Notes: generated from the letters alone by a model not told the origin. Positions 8,978 through 18,281 are shown, numbered from the stretch's first letter. The stretch is DNA of 64,000 nucleotides from Chloroflexota bacterium (GCA_013204545.1 JABMNN010000120.1:62001-126000); one strand, 5' to 3'. A program made the numbers and translations.

Positions 8978-9408
8978 CGATTGACTACTGGCGAAAAACC
9001 AATTACAGACAGGGTCGGATCGTACTTTTAGGATCCGTTGCAGGAAGGTTGATCGGCCTCGAGTCACCGTCCTATCACATTGCCAAGGCCGGAATTGCGC
9101 ACCTGACCAAATATCTTGCTGTTAGCGCGGGTGAATATGGAGTGCGGGTGAATGATGTTTCACCCGGTTTTATAGTCAAAGATGAACATCGGGCTAGGTT
9201 CGAGCAACCAGACAACGAGGAATACCGGCTGGCAGCGGCTCGGATTCACCCGGTTTCACGGGTCGGATCATCCGATGACGTGGCCGAAGCTGTATTATTT
9301 TTGGTATCGGACAAGTCTTCGTATATCACCGGACATTCGCTCAATATCGATGGCGGGACGTCCGTTCAAGAGCAATGGTTGGTTGCTACGCGTGAAACTG
9401 GCTTGTAA
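8950..9408 (+). pseudogene. Short-chain dehydrogenase, N-terminally truncated
   Basis: The readable part is the C-terminal half of a classical SDR: GRIVLLGSVAGRLIG, catalytic YHIAK, the PG motif NDVSPGF and C-terminal SYITGHSLNIDGGT. The N-terminal Rossmann half with TGxxxGIG and NNAG is absent; upstream sequence is occupied in another frame by the membrane protein ending at 8977. Without its cofactor-binding half the product could not be an active reductase. The junction probably lies near 8940-8980. It stands directly ahead of the transketolase genes and may once have been part of that pathway. Confidence 0.75.
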
Positions 9409-9551
9409 TGTCGTTAGTGGACAATCCGAACTGTCGTTTGCAGCGAGGGGCATGGGCACACTGAAGTTAATTCATCTTCACTCTGCTGTGGATCAGTTAC
9501 GATTGCCATCGTATCGGGGAGTTGAAGAATCAATAGACTAGAGGTGATCGT

Positions 9552-10340
9552 TTGCAGAGTACTGATTGGAACAATAAGCTCAGAAGACGGATTGTTGATC
9601 TTGTTTACACGGGGCAAGACGGTCACATACCGAGCGCGTTTTCAATAGTCGATATTATTTCAACGCTGTACCGGAATGTACTCCGTGTCGATCCAGCGAA
9701 TCCTGAATGGCCAGAGCGCGACTACTTCATTCTGTCGAAGGGTCATGGCTGTGTGGCTTTGTACACAGTATTGGCAGAACGGGGATTTTTGACTGAAGAC
9801 GATCTTTCGACCTTTTGCCGTAAAGGCGGAATCCTTGGTGAACACCCTGACCGTAACAAGGTCCCTGGAGTTGAGGCCTCTACCGGATCGCTAGGGCATG
9901 GATTTCCGTTTTCGGTCGGAATCGGAATTGGGCTGAAACTGAAAAACCGCTCGAACAAAATTTATACACTCCTCGGTGATGGCGAATGTCACGAAGGATC
10001 GGTATGGGAATCGGCTCACCTCGCAGCCAACCATGAACTCTCTAATCTGACCGTTGTCGTCGATTGGAACCAGTCGGGCCAGCAACTTCTACCTCTAGAT
10101 AATTTGCCAGAAAAATGGCGATCGTTTGGATTCGAGACGATGGTGATTGATGGTCATTCTGAGAGCGAACTTAAATCTACTCTTGAAGCGGCGAGACTTA
10201 ATGAGACCAATCGGCCGACGGCAGTGATCGCAAGGACGACGAAAGGAAAGGGCGTGCCACTGATTGAAGGGCATGGTCCGTGGCACCACAAAATCCCTTC
10301 GGAAGATGAGTACAAGCAGATAATGAAGGTGCTTTCTTGA
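9552..10340 (+). CDS. Transketolase-like protein, N-terminal (ThDP-binding) subunit
   Basis: The 262-residue protein corresponds to the first domain of transketolase. It shows SKGHGCVALY, TGSLGHGFPFSVGIG and the ThDP motif beginning GDGECHEG and ending VVDWNQ. A TTG start follows GAGGTGA (9541-9547) at good spacing. The pyrimidine-binding domain is supplied by the next gene, which overlaps it by 4 bp. Two-gene transketolases of this kind occur in pentose metabolism and in biosynthesis of unusual sugars; here the polysaccharide context suggests a two-carbon transfer in sugar-precursor synthesis, which is inference. Confidence 0.9.
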   Translation: MQSTDWNNKLRRRIVDLVYTGQDGHIPSAFSIVDIISTLYRNVLRVDPANPEWPERDYFILSKGHGCVALYTVLAERGFLTEDDLSTFCRKGGILGEHPDRNKVPGVEASTGSLGHGFPFSVGIGIGLKLKNRSNKIYTLLGDGECHEGSVWESAHLAANHELSNLTVVVDWNQSGQQLLPLDNLPEKWRSFGFETMVIDGHSESELKSTLEAARLNETNRPTAVIARTTKGKGVPLIEGHGPWHHKIPSEDEYKQIMKVLS

Positions 10341-11284
10341 CCACCGTGATAGGCATCGACAAGCCGATCAGAGAACAGTTCGCCGACACGATGCTCCGCG
10401 TCGGGAAGCGGGACGAAGAACTTGTAGTGATGGTTGGCGATATCAGCCACGGGGTCCTGAGCCCATTTCGCGAGGAGTTTCCGGAGCGCTACTTTAACGT
10501 CGGCATTCTTGAATCAGCGATGATCAGTATGGCCGCAGGACTTTCGAGTCTGGGATTCAGACCGGTGGTTCACACGATTGCACCATTCCTACTCGAACGT
10601 GCCTTTGAGCAAATTAAATTGGATTTTTGCTATCAGGGCCTACCGGGAAATTTGGTCACTGTAGGTAGTGCGTTCGACTATTCGAACTTAGGAAGCACGC
10701 ATCATTGCTACGGCGATTTCGCGATGTTGAAGACGCTTCAGAACACCGACATCTTGTTCGCAGGATCTGCGAGCGAGTTTGATGTTTTGTTCGACCAAGC
10801 ATATTCAAACCATCGGCTTTCGGTCTACCGACTCCCAAGCCGATCACACGGCGTGGAAATCGACCCCAGGGACATTCGGATTGGAGAGCCTATCAAAATC
10901 AGAGAAGGCTCAGATATCACTCTCATCGCGACCGGTCCGCAACTCGCCAGCGTTGTCGGCGCGGTAGATCAGCTTGTTGCAGAGGGTTGGGATCCTGAGG
11001 TGTTGTATGTTCACTCGATACGCCCGATGGCCACGAAACTGATTCGAGAAAGTATCGGCAAAACCGGTAAATTCGTGACCGTGGAAGAGCACATGGAAGC
11101 TGGTGGTTTTGGAGATGATATTCTTCGTGTCACAAGGGATATGCCAAATATCACGTCCGCTTCAATCGCAATTCCGGGCACGTTTGTGCTCGATTATGGA
11201 ACTTACGACGAGCACCTTGAAACTCTGGGTATGACACCCGATGGTGTTGTTCGGAAAGTTGCCGAGACATTCGGCCAACGCTGA
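10337..11284 (+). CDS. Transketolase-like protein, C-terminal subunit
   Basis: The 315-residue protein has the transketolase pyrimidine domain (FNVGILESAMISMAAGL, with the catalytic Glu that activates ThDP) followed by the C-terminal domain (SIRPMATKLI, VTVEEHMEAGGFGDD). The TTG start at 10337 overlaps the stop of the N-terminal subunit in TTGA, so translation is coupled and a heteromeric enzyme is expected. It would bind ThDP at the interface with its partner. Confidence 0.9.
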   Translation: MTTVIGIDKPIREQFADTMLRVGKRDEELVVMVGDISHGVLSPFREEFPERYFNVGILESAMISMAAGLSSLGFRPVVHTIAPFLLERAFEQIKLDFCYQGLPGNLVTVGSAFDYSNLGSTHHCYGDFAMLKTLQNTDILFAGSASEFDVLFDQAYSNHRLSVYRLPSRSHGVEIDPRDIRIGEPIKIREGSDITLIATGPQLASVVGAVDQLVAEGWDPEVLYVHSIRPMATKLIRESIGKTGKFVTVEEHMEAGGFGDDILRVTRDMPNITSASIAIPGTFVLDYGTYDEHLETLGMTPDGVVRKVAETFGQR

Positions 11285-11329
11285 CCGGATCAATTTGTTA
11301 GACACCACAACTGAAAAATAGGAACGAAA

Positions 11330-11986
11330 TTGCCTGAAATAGACCTTCTCGACAAATATCCAAAGTCCAAGCGACCGGTTGATGAGCGAGCAAGCCTGAT
11401 TGCCGCCGAGCACAGGGTAGTTGCCAGGCAGTTCGGAAAAGACTTTTTCGACGGCGATAGGCTGTACGGCTACGGCGGATTCGGCTACCACCCTCGGTTC
11501 TGGACCGAGACCGTTGCGCAGTTCAAAGAGCATTACGGTCTGACTGATGACGTGTCGATTCTGGACGTTGGGTGTGCCAAGGGTTACATGCTGCACGATT
11601 TCGGATTATTGATGCCTGACGCCACGTTAAAGGGAATCGATATTTCTGAATACGCTATCGAAAACGCGATTGACGATATGAAGGTCAATGTTGAGGTCGC
11701 AGATGCAATGGACCTGCCGTTCGAGGACGATTCGTTCGACCTTGTGATCGCAATAAACTCGATCCACAACTTGCCACTTGAAGACTGCAAGACTTCCGTT
11801 CGTGAACTCCAGCGTGTGGCAAAGAAGCATGCTTTCCTAACGGTAGATGCATGGCGCAACGATGAGCAGGAAGTCCGAATGAAAAACTGGAACCTGACCG
11901 GTTTAACGATGATGCACGTCGACGATTGGGAAGTCTTGTTTGCAGAGTGCGGATACACTTACGATTACTTCTGGTTTATTCCGTGA
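11330..11986 (+). CDS. SAM-dependent methyltransferase
   Basis: The 218-residue protein has SAM motif I LDVGCAKGYML (about residues 80-90), the acidic GIDIS loop and FDLVIAINSIHNLP. The start is TTG at 11330. It sits between the transketolase pair and the dehydrogenase on the same strand with short gaps, so it probably belongs to the same biosynthetic unit. It may methylate a sugar or sugar precursor; the substrate is not visible. Confidence 0.85.
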   Translation: MPEIDLLDKYPKSKRPVDERASLIAAEHRVVARQFGKDFFDGDRLYGYGGFGYHPRFWTETVAQFKEHYGLTDDVSILDVGCAKGYMLHDFGLLMPDATLKGIDISEYAIENAIDDMKVNVEVADAMDLPFEDDSFDLVIAINSIHNLPLEDCKTSVRELQRVAKKHAFLTVDAWRNDEQEVRMKNWNLTGLTMMHVDDWEVLFAECGYTYDYFWFIP

Positions 11987-12058
11987 TTCACTCGTGACCG
12001 ATAACCCTGTGGAGTGAATTGAACCGCAAGAATAACAAGCAATCCGGATAACAATATC

Positions 12059-13132
12059 GTGTCGATAGAAATCGAAGCAGCCGTACTTGTCGAGACTAAT
12101 ACCCCACTTGAATTGCAGACGTTAACTCACGAACCACTTACTTCAGGACAGGTACTCGTAGAGATCGCATACAGTGGTGTTTGTGGTTCCCAGCTTTTGG
12201 AAATTAAGGGATTGCGAGGTCCGGACAGGTTTCTTCCGCACCTGTTGGGTCATGAAGGTTCTGGGATTGTCGCTGAGATTGGCCCGGACGTGACTAAGGT
12301 AAAGCCAGGCGATCACGTGGTTGTTACGTGGATAGCCGGTGAGGGAATCAATTCCGGCGGGACTAGATACACAGCGAGCGATAGTCAGATTGTCAATGCC
12401 GGCCCTGTAGCAACGTTTTCGAATCGGGCAGTGGTTTCGGAGAACAGGCTATTGCCGATAGATACTCGGTTTTCGCTTCGACAAGCTGCGTTGCTGGGGT
12501 GCTGCTTACCGACAGGTGCAGGAACTGTACTCAACCTGGCGAACATAGATGCTGGTGATTCAGTGGCGATTATCGGAGTCGGAGGGGTCGGCCTCAGTGC
12601 TGTTCTGGGTGCAAAGATGGCTGGTGCAGGGGTGATCGTAGCTGTCGACAGGAATGCGGCAAATCTGGAACTTGCAATGGCGCTGGGTGCTACGCATTCA
12701 CTGAATTCCGCTGAGGTTGACGCTATCAGGGCTTCAAATGAAATTGTCTCGGGAGGTCGGTTTGACGCGACCGTCGAGGCATCGGGGCGCACTGAACTCA
12801 TGGAAATGGCAATCTCCCTGACCCGGGACGAAGGTATTTGCGTGATAGCGGGGAATCCAAGTGCAGGTTCGAGGATCGCAGTTGATCCGTTCGAATTGAT
12901 CAAGGGAAAGCGGATCGTGGGCTCCTGGGGTGGTGGGACAGTGCCAGATCGCGATATTCCGAAGTATGTGAAAGCACAACTGGTTGGTGAGATTGATTTT
13001 TCTCCATTGATAGGCTCTGAGTACGACCTGGATCGGATCAACGATGCGATTGCCGAGCTTGAAAGCGGAACAGCCGGACGTGTGTTGCTCCGAACTAACC
13101 CATCAATTAGTGATAGTGGATCGACGTCGTGA
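12059..13132 (+). CDS. Zinc-type alcohol dehydrogenase (MDR family) lacking the structural zinc lobe
   Basis: The 357-residue medium-chain dehydrogenase has the catalytic-zinc ligands Cys in GVCGSQ and the GHEG pair, a third Cys in LLGCCLPTGAG, and the Rossmann loop GVGGVGLSAVLG. The four-cysteine structural zinc lobe expected after GDHV is replaced by a stretch with no cysteine (WIAGEGINSGGTRY). It probably oxidises or reduces a sugar alcohol or ketose in the pathway of the preceding transketolase. The start is GTG at 12059, and its stop overlaps the NUDIX start. Confidence 0.85.
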   Translation: MSIEIEAAVLVETNTPLELQTLTHEPLTSGQVLVEIAYSGVCGSQLLEIKGLRGPDRFLPHLLGHEGSGIVAEIGPDVTKVKPGDHVVVTWIAGEGINSGGTRYTASDSQIVNAGPVATFSNRAVVSENRLLPIDTRFSLRQAALLGCCLPTGAGTVLNLANIDAGDSVAIIGVGGVGLSAVLGAKMAGAGVIVAVDRNAANLELAMALGATHSLNSAEVDAIRASNEIVSGGRFDATVEASGRTELMEMAISLTRDEGICVIAGNPSAGSRIAVDPFELIKGKRIVGSWGGGTVPDRDIPKYVKAQLVGEIDFSPLIGSEYDLDRINDAIAELESGTAGRVLLRTNPSISDSGSTS

Positions 13133-13692
13133 ATCCAGACGATTCGCACATTCTTCCGACAGGCTTTGGCGAAAAACAGGAGATATTTAGGAATCGATTC
13201 GTTCATCTCTACTCGGTGAAGGCCTATTTCCGCGATTTCGAGCGGGAGTACTTTATTACCGATAAAGGCAAGCGTGTAGGGGTGATGGTTTGGCGGAACG
13301 ACGATATTTTGCTGGTGCGCCAGTATCGGTTCCTGATAGACGGTTTGAGTTGGGAACTTCCTGGCGGTGGCATTAATGAGGGTGAAACGCCTGAAGAGGC
13401 CGCTATGCGGGAGTGCAGCGAAGAAGCTGGGGTCGATTGCCAATCTGTGCAATCAGTGTTCCGCTACGAGCAGGGTATTGATACCACGTTGAGTCCTGCT
13501 CACATATTCGAAACCTATGATTACGACGAGGGTGATGGCGTCATCGAGAATCTAGAAACGGATAAGCGCAAGTGGGAACCGTTCAGTGAGTGCCTGCGAA
13601 TGGTATTGGCCGGTGAGATTCAGGACAGCATGACGATAACGGCAGTGCTGGCAAAGAGTGCCCAGATGTCACTCGGCGATGGTTCAGGCTAG
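13129..13692 (+). CDS. NUDIX hydrolase
   Basis: The 187-residue protein has a complete NUDIX box: GGGINEGETPEEAAMREC followed by SEEAGV. The body resembles ADP-ribose/GDP-mannose pyrophosphatases. The GTG start at 13129 overlaps the dehydrogenase stop in GTGA. In this setting it may cleave a nucleotide sugar or protect the pathway from side products; the substrate cannot be told from sequence. It is the last gene of the plus-strand transketolase block and converges on the flippase gene. Confidence 0.88.
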   Translation: MNPDDSHILPTGFGEKQEIFRNRFVHLYSVKAYFRDFEREYFITDKGKRVGVMVWRNDDILLVRQYRFLIDGLSWELPGGGINEGETPEEAAMRECSEEAGVDCQSVQSVFRYEQGIDTTLSPAHIFETYDYDEGDGVIENLETDKRKWEPFSECLRMVLAGEIQDSMTITAVLAKSAQMSLGDGSG

Positions 13693-13762
13693 GTCAAGTC
13701 AGGCTTGTTGTCGACGAGCAGTCCGAGCAATTTAACCGAACCAGAAGGCTGCGACGTTTTGA

Positions 13763-15238
13763 TCAGTTCTCGTCGATTTCGACCGGTGAGTTGTAGTGCC
13801 CGTGCAAGATGAGCTTCAATTTTGAACGATTGAAATTGAATCCCACAATCGCAGTGAGGAACAGGGAAATCGCCAGTGTTAGTGATCCGCCAATGATTGC
13901 GCGTGTGAGTGCGGATTGTTCGGATAATGCCAGGCTGAGAGCAGTGCCTACGGCAATCACTATTACGAGCGGGAGAAGAGCCTGTTTGGTGACCCACTTG
14001 AGATTGGGTTGAAGGTGCCCACTGGTCACCCGGCTCAACAGCCATGGGAATGCCCATGAACTAACCACTGCGGCCGGTAGCAACGTGCCCACAGCTACAC
14101 CGGTGATACCCCAATGCCTGACAAGCCACAGTGATAGACCAAGGGTGGTTACTGCTTCAAATACCACGATTAGCAATTGCCATCGAAATTTGCTGAGAGC
14201 AGTGAGCGGGAAAGCCCATGCGCTGTTCCACACAAGGAGAGGAAGGTAAATGGCCAGCAGGGTCATTAGTGTCGGCGTGACAGATGATGCGATGTCGGAG
14301 CCAACCCACAACGAAATAGCATCTTTGCCCCAGAAAAACAACCACACTCCGGCACCGCCGGACAAGTTCAACACAATGGCGAGAATTTTGCGGTGGGTGC
14401 TTTCTAGCCAATGCCAATCATTCGATGCGAACGATTCTCGAATAGCGGCACCGTAGCTGGTCGTTATGGAATGGATCGCGCCAAAAGCGGTGTAAACGGT
14501 TGTGAAGGTCACTGCATACGGCACAACCGCGGCCGCTCCCAGTGATGACGCTATTACTAGATTGTCGGTCGACCACAGCACCGCGGCGAATACCTGGGCA
14601 CCCGTTAAGGCAACTCCCTGAGAGGCGAGTCGCCTGAAACTTGAAAGGCGTATAGCGCTGAACTGTGGGATTATTTCCGGACGCGATTTCAGCATGGAGA
14701 TGACGTTGGCGGTCATTACCATTATTGGGACGAAAAACACCGATAAAGCCAGTATTTCTATTCGGACACCGAGTTTGATCCCGACAACTAATCCCGAGAA
14801 GGCGAGGAATGCCCCACCGATATTCCAGATATTATTTTTGTATTCCTTCTGTAGCCCCGATCTAACGCTGAGAAAAATCCCGACCACCGTGCCGATTACC
14901 ATCGACCAGAGCAGTAGAAGCAATACGCGGCGGATCATCGTGGAGTGCTCGGGTGTCGACAGTCCAAATAGGTCGGTGACTGAAAACACGAACACCGCTG
15001 TTGTGAGAAGGGTGCCCAGCAACAGGACTAAACCTGTCATTGGGAAAAACGCACTGGATACCAGTTCGTTGATTTTGTGTCGCTGATCGGTACCAACGGA
15101 ATGGGCGATCAAGAACACCAGGGCGTATCCGATCCCCAGGCCCATCGTCTGGAGGTAGCCATTGAAACCTCGTACAGTGGCCCATACGCCGAACATCTCA
15201 TCCCCAAGATAACTGATTAACAGCGGGACAGAGATCAT
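13763..15238 (-). CDS. Wzx-type polysaccharide flippase (MVF/MATE-like)
   Basis: The protein is highly hydrophobic with about 12-14 membrane segments and the family N-terminal pattern VPLLISYLGDEMFGVWATV. It should flip lipid-linked glycan units across the membrane. The coordinate given is the first ATG, but that start falls inside the first membrane helix. The frame is open upstream and encodes RERHKRAIKGIITGNIGRF, a very typical flippase N-terminus, yet contains no ATG, GTG or TTG back to a stop near 15426. The true start may be an ATA (15292 or 15331), or the 5' end may be frameshifted. Confidence 0.88.
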   Translation of the reverse strand: MISVPLLISYLGDEMFGVWATVRGFNGYLQTMGLGIGYALVFLIAHSVGTDQRHKINELVSSAFFPMTGLVLLLGTLLTTAVFVFSVTDLFGLSTPEHSTMIRRVLLLLLWSMVIGTVVGIFLSVRSGLQKEYKNNIWNIGGAFLAFSGLVVGIKLGVRIEILALSVFFVPIMVMTANVISMLKSRPEIIPQFSAIRLSSFRRLASQGVALTGAQVFAAVLWSTDNLVIASSLGAAAVVPYAVTFTTVYTAFGAIHSITTSYGAAIRESFASNDWHWLESTHRKILAIVLNLSGGAGVWLFFWGKDAISLWVGSDIASSVTPTLMTLLAIYLPLLVWNSAWAFPLTALSKFRWQLLIVVFEAVTTLGLSLWLVRHWGITGVAVGTLLPAAVVSSWAFPWLLSRVTSGHLQPNLKWVTKQALLPLVIVIAVGTALSLALSEQSALTRAIIGGSLTLAISLFLTAIVGFNFNRSKLKLILHGHYNSPVEIDEN

Positions 15239-15507
15239 TGTGTAACCGAGCGACAGGAACCGCCCGATATTGCCGGTAATGATGCCTTTTATCGCACGTT
15301 TGTGCCGTTCTCGTGCTGTTGATTCGTTTATTGGAAGCGTAAGAACCTCACGATGCTTGGTTCGTCCCGTATTAAACGTTGGAGCGAGCCAAAGCCTGCC
15401 AGCAAATTGGTGGTGTCCATTATGTTAGGCGCGGTCAACGAGAGTGGCGAACAAGCAGGAGGCGTTGCAGTGCGGCCCCTGGTAGATTCAAGTAGCCAGG
15501 CGATGGA

Positions 15508-16932
15508 TCAAACAGTGGAGGGTGCTCCTGCTTTTTCGTACAAATCGCGCAAACGAAGGGCGTGAGTTTCCAGGGAGAGACTTTCCTGAGCTCGGGCTAC
15601 ACCTTTGGCTAATTCGTCATATTTTTGGGAAGCCAGAATTGTACTCAGCTGTGGTAACTGATTTTCTTTGATGACCAAACCGGCTCCATATTTTTCGATT
15701 ATTCGCGCCGTTTCAGTTGAGTGTTCGGTGACAATTGTGGGGAGACCCGCTTCTATGTAAGTGAATACTTTTGAGCTAAGGCCACCAGATTCTCGGTGCA
15801 TGCGGACGAAATCGAATTCTTCTATTTCCTCCAACGTATACATGAGCGAGGCGTAGTCGTACTGGCTGAGTTCCTGTGCAGTTTTACCCGGAGCGATCGG
15901 ATCATGGTAGTGGAATAGCGGGTTCTTCGAAGCGATATCTACATATTCACGCAGGTATTTCCGCAGACCCGCAGGTTCGAATTGTGGCGAAGGGTAAACG
16001 TGCAAATGTAGCCCCTGGCCGGTGATCTTCTTTATTAGAGAATGGAATTGAAGATCGCCATTGTGTTTTCTTTGTAGATTTGAAGGTTCGACTGTACCGG
16101 CATAGACAATGTGTATGCCGTCGTTCTTCAGTTGGCGCTTACTTGGGCTAATGCAGTCATTTTTTGACGGGTAATTGTGAAACTCAATTGTTGGGGCAGG
16201 TTTTTCAATTCCACTAATCAATCGATCAGTAATCGACATTTGGTAGTTGAAAATAGTGACGCCGTCAGTGTGCTTGTACGGGAATTGTTGCATGAATTCG
16301 TCAAGGTTGAACTCGGGCATACCACCCCGATCATCGTAATGCTGTGCGGTAGGTTTGGCGTTGCTGGGTACGTCCATAACCTGAGACACGACAGGAGCAT
16401 TTCCCATCGTTTTCGCGAGGGCTGGAAATGGGTAGAAGCTACTCGATCCTTGAGCATGGATGATCCATGGTCGCAATTCGATTAGCGTCGCACACAGGTC
16501 GTAGAACGAGGGATAGACCCAAACGACGTCAAAGTGCTCCTCCATTACCGGGCGGAGCGTAGGGTGGAACATCAGAAGTGCAGTTTTGTAGTTGCCTTTC
16601 CGACGCAGGTAATCGCTTGCTTTTATGAAGTCGTGGGTGGTGTGTCTGGCAACGAAAAGTATAACTTTCTCGTTGTCGGCACTATTGACGAAACGAATGA
16701 AGTTACGGCGGCTGAGAATAGGACCTCTCGTATCGAGTCGTCGAAGCACGTATTTTCTAACCAAGCGACGTAAGCGGAGTTTTTGACGCACGATAAACTG
16801 GAACTCGATTTTATTTACCAGTGTTGAATAAGCATCTGGGTCAAGTTTCTGAATGGAATCAAGGCGATGTTTGATTATTTCTTCCGTCGGTGATAGACGT
16901 GTTTTGATTGCCGAGAGAATTCTAATGTTCAT
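15508..16932 (-). CDS. Putative glycosyltransferase, GT-B fold
   Basis: The 474-residue protein begins with about 95 basic residues of unknown role, then a GT-B core. VILFVARHTTHDFIKA opens the first Rossmann half. IHIVYAGTVEPSNL and GGLSSKVFTYIEAGLPTIV mark the donor-binding half. It is cytoplasmic by appearance, with no membrane segment. It lies alone between the flippase and the broken FkbM gene, in the same direction. Donor and linkage are unknown. Confidence 0.75.
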   Translation of the reverse strand: MNIRILSAIKTRLSPTEEIIKHRLDSIQKLDPDAYSTLVNKIEFQFIVRQKLRLRRLVRKYVLRRLDTRGPILSRRNFIRFVNSADNEKVILFVARHTTHDFIKASDYLRRKGNYKTALLMFHPTLRPVMEEHFDVVWVYPSFYDLCATLIELRPWIIHAQGSSSFYPFPALAKTMGNAPVVSQVMDVPSNAKPTAQHYDDRGGMPEFNLDEFMQQFPYKHTDGVTIFNYQMSITDRLISGIEKPAPTIEFHNYPSKNDCISPSKRQLKNDGIHIVYAGTVEPSNLQRKHNGDLQFHSLIKKITGQGLHLHVYPSPQFEPAGLRKYLREYVDIASKNPLFHYHDPIAPGKTAQELSQYDYASLMYTLEEIEEFDFVRMHRESGGLSSKVFTYIEAGLPTIVTEHSTETARIIEKYGAGLVIKENQLPQLSTILASQKYDELAKGVARAQESLSLETHALRLRDLYEKAGAPSTV

Positions 16933-17262
16933 TTATTTGAGTACAGGTGCTAGTGATTTACTGCTTATTTCAACTAGCATGGCAACATGCAAGAACTGAA
17001 ACCATTTATCTTGTTGCCGAATTGAGTTCGTCGGACAGGAGGTACACTTTCAATATAAATGCTATGACGATACTTTAGGTCAATCCTACGCCAAGTTATT
17101 TTTCTCAAAATTGATTTCCTGTTGCAAGTTGCTTAGAGCTGACTCTGTTGTCATATGCTCATGTAGGGACCGGAGCGCTTCATTGGTATCAGTGAAGCGC
17201 AATAGTGGTTTTCGACGTCAGCGTGTTTTGAAATTTGCACAGATGAGAACGAGAATAATCAT
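16933..17262. other. Intergenic gap of 330 bp
   Basis: I see no gene here. The only structure is an inverted repeat, GCGCTTCA at 17175-17182 pairing with TGAAGCGC at 17193-17200. It lies past the stop of the FkbM remnant but is not followed by a T tract on either strand, so it is not a convincing intrinsic terminator. Confidence 0.5.
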
Positions 17263-18045
17263 TTACGCCTTAATGGCGCGTAGGCCTTCGCCTTCTGTGA
17301 GTCCTTCTGGTACCTCTTTGCATACGACGATGTTTGTCGCACCGGTGTCGGGAAGGGCGTTCATTAGCTGTTGACTGCTATCGAAACGGCAAATCTTGCT
17401 GGGATGACTTTCGACAGGAAAGTAGCAGGAGAACCCTCTGTCATCCAGATACTCGATCAGAATCTCGACCTCAGTGTTCGCAGCAGCGAGTACTTCAGGG
17501 TTGAACTCAATAAATAGAATAAGGTCTGGGTTTTCGGAAAAAATCCGATCCATTCCTTTTAATGCTTGTAATTCATGACCTTCAACATCGATTTTGATCA
17601 AGTCGACCGTGGTCGAAGTTATCAGGTCGTCTAATGTTGACGCCGTCACTTCTGTCGATTCTCGAGTAAGCGTATGCAGCGAGTTTGAGATGTGATCCTC
17701 ACCTATATGCATCGTCAACGTGGCAGGCTCATCAGAAACTGCGAAGTTCAATGCGGTGACATTCGAGTGTTTGAGTCCACGTATCGATTTCTGCAGTTTT
17801 TGATACGACGGCTGAAAGGGTTCTATCGAGAAGACTTGACCAGAAGGCCCGACCTTGTGACTCGCAATAAACGAGTAATCACCGACGAATGCACCCACAT
17901 CGATGACTGTCATTCCTGGGCGCAACATGGAATTCCATGTGAGCAGTGATTCATCGCCTCGTAACTATGCTGCGATAAGTCGTGCCCGGCGGCTTTGTTT
18001 CAGTAGAGTACGCACTTTAGGTGGGATGATGCGAATGATTTTCAA
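17263..18045 (-). pseudogene. FkbM-family methyltransferase interrupted by an in-frame TAG
   Basis: From ATG 17928 the frame encodes a 221-residue FkbM core: MTVIDVGAFVGDYSF, FSIEPFQPS and LIKIDVEGHELQALKG. That start lacks the family's N-terminal segment. The same frame continues upstream with ESLLTWNSMLRPGM, meets TAG at 17965-17967, then reads PPKVRTLLKQSRRARLIAA up to a possible TTG start at 18045, a normal-looking FkbM N-terminus. The simplest reading is one nonsense mutation in a formerly intact gene. The core could still be made by re-initiation at 17928, so loss of function is likely but not proven. Confidence 0.6.
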
Positions 18046-18182
18046 GAGCGTTCCGAAGAATGGGTACGAGATGGATGTTTTTATACTCGGTGTATTCGAG
18101 TTGTTTTGTCATTTTCAGATATCAATTGTTTCAGCATATTTTAGTAACGTGAACGTTACGTACTAGGACCTGACGGCTAGTT

Positions 18183-18281
18183 CTAATATCGAGTTAGTTG
18201 TTCATAAATTTCCATTGCTTGAGCTGATACTGCCGGGTGAGTGAATTTGTTGGCCACACTAAAAAATCCATCTGTCTCCAC
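18183..18281 (-). pseudogene. Possible C-terminal remnant of a glycosyltransferase
   Basis: A short minus-strand frame ending at TAG 18183-18185 reads GFFSVANKFTHPAVSAQA then MEIYEQL, which resembles the last helix of GT4 proteins. No start or catalytic region precedes it. It may be the tail of a deleted gene. The resemblance is short and weak. Confidence 0.3.

Noticed and set aside
16933-17262. Hairpin GCGCTTCA/TGAAGCGC as terminator of the FkbM gene
   Set aside because: No T tract follows it on the minus strand, so it fails the usual form of an intrinsic terminator.
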